This document shows positions 5,228 through 6,101 of a DNA stretch of 6,101 bases, piece by piece; positions within the stretch are counted from its first letter, which is position 1, and the number at the start of each line of letters is the position of its first letter. The notes under the pieces are model-generated. The model did no database searches. It was not told the DNA's origin and worked only from the letters and a program-made list of their open reading frames with translations. Source of the DNA: an uncultured Pseudomonadota bacterium (GTDB lineage: Bacteria > Pseudomonadota > Gammaproteobacteria > Burkholderiales > SG8-39); the NCBI GenBank assembly GCA_903864555.1, contig CAIPGJ010000946.1, positions 1-6,101 of the forward strand, read 5' to 3'. The position numbers and the translations under genes were made by a program.

Positions 5228-6101
5228 TCAGCTTGCTGTGCCGGTGCGCTGCTGGCCCCAGCGGTGGCGTTCGCGCCAGCCGCCGAAAGCGAGCAGGATA
5301 CCGACCAGCCAGAACAGGGGCTCGACCCCGACAAACGAAGCGGCGCTGCCGGCGGCGAGGGGCAGCACGAACTGGCAGCCCATGCCCACCGAGAAACGCA
5401 GTCCCAGCGCTTCGCTGTTGCGTCCGGGCGGCGATGCGGTCACCAGCTCGCTTTGGGACATGGGCGTGGCGAAGGCGTTGCCCACGCCCATGACAAAGGC
5501 GCAGATCATCAGCAGCGGCACCGACTGCACGAACCCGTAGGCCACCAGGCTCACCGCCGAGAGCGCGAGCGACATCAGCATCACCTGCCAGGGCGTCCAC
5601 GCGCGTGACACCGGGCCGGCCACGGCACGCATGGCGAACACGGCCACCGAAAAGGTGGACATGATGGTGCCGATGACCGAGGCGGAGAGTTGCAGCTGGG
5701 CACCATACACCGGGGTCATGACGATGAAGATGTCGTAGGCCAGCATGAACAGCACGCCCATCAGGTAGACCGGGAACATGTCCCGGTGGAACAGCAGGTC
5801 GGCAATCTTCCCGCGCTTGTCGCCGGCCCTGGGCTGGGCCGGCTGCGCATCCAGGCCCGGCAGCAGCCGGAACAGGATCAGCGGCATGGCGAGGAGAGGC
5901 ATGCAGGCAATGACCAGCGTGGCGGCGGCAAAGCCGATGTGGTCGATGGCCAGGCCCGCGATCAGCGGCCCGGCGCCATTGGCGGCGGAAATGCCGATGC
6001 CGATCCAGGAGAAATTGACTGACCGCTGGGCCTGGCCGCCATGTCGACCGGCCAGAGAGGCGGTGAAAATGTTGGTGACGCCGTAGGTGCCGCCGACGGC
6101 A
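5228..6101 (-). CDS. MFS transporter, C-terminal three-quarters (cut by window edge)
   Basis: Inner-membrane secondary carrier; 290 residues are visible and the N-terminus lies beyond the right edge. The frame is open from 6100 to the TGA at 5228-5230, so the internal ATG at 5902 is not the true start. The visible part runs from about helix 4 (SLAGRHGGQAQRSVNFSW) through the cytoplasmic linker (DAQPAQPRAGDKRGK) and the second six-helix half, ending RHRWGQQRTGTAS. It aligns without gaps to the other MFS gene at 2007-3164; a hand count gives about 60% identity, with blocks such as LAGRHG, SAAN, AIDH, PAQP, MFPVYLMGV, VMTPVYG, TPWQ and QFVLPL shared. It is a diverged paralog rather than a recent copy. 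It converges on the TctC-like gene. Substrate unknown. Confidence 0.9.
   Translation of the reverse strand, partial: AVGGTYGVTNIFTASLAGRHGGQAQRSVNFSWIGIGISAANGAGPLIAGLAIDHIGFAAATLVIACMPLLAMPLILFRLLPGLDAQPAQPRAGDKRGKIADLLFHRDMFPVYLMGVLFMLAYDIFIVMTPVYGAQLQLSASVIGTIMSTFSVAVFAMRAVAGPVSRAWTPWQVMLMSLALSAVSLVAYGFVQSVPLLMICAFVMGVGNAFATPMSQSELVTASPPGRNSEALGLRFSVGMGCQFVLPLAAGSAASFVGVEPLFWLVGILLAFGGWRERHRWGQQRTGTAS

Noticed and set aside
1..6101. Mobile element, phage, CRISPR or defence system
   Set aside because: No transposase, integrase, terminal inverted repeats, spaced direct repeats or defence-family domains were seen; all gene-sized frames are explained by transport and metabolic families.

Overview
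The window is GC-rich and carries gene families typical of Betaproteobacteria, especially Burkholderiales (Alcaligenaceae or Comamonadaceae-like): a Bug/TctC-type periplasmic receptor, an atypical short-chain dehydrogenase, MFS carriers and an ABC uptake system of the COG1840 binding-protein type. The family mix and codon use are the only basis for this placement; no rRNA or other marker gene is present.

Layout, left to right. (1) Minus strand, 1-292: the N-terminal part of an ABC transporter permease that runs off the left edge. (2) Minus strand, 369-1709: its periplasmic solute-binding protein, with a strong ribosome binding site and a clear signal peptide. (3) 1710-2006: a 297-bp gap with an AT-rich stretch that may hold the promoter of the ABC operon. 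(4) Minus strand, 2007-3164: a complete MFS transporter. (5) 3165-3385: a divergent intergenic region with a perfect 7-bp-arm inverted repeat, a candidate operator. (6) Plus strand, 3386-4147 and 4205-5203: a two-gene unit of an SDR oxidoreductase lacking the catalytic tyrosine, and a tripartite tricarboxylate transporter-type receptor. (7) Minus strand, 5228-6101: a second MFS transporter, cut by the right edge, about 60% identical to the first.

The probable theme is uptake and oxidation or reduction of small organic acids or related compounds. The receptor and SDR look co-transcribed, two paralogous MFS carriers flank them, and an ABC importer lies next door. No TctA/TctB membrane subunits are visible, so the receptor is an orphan within this window. 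No RNA genes, insertion sequences, CRISPR arrays or phage genes were seen. I did not find a clearly new system. The best leads are the SDR active site, the paralogous MFS pair around the SDR-receptor unit, the palindrome in the divergent promoter region, and the unresolved start of the ABC permease at a 7-bp homopolymer.
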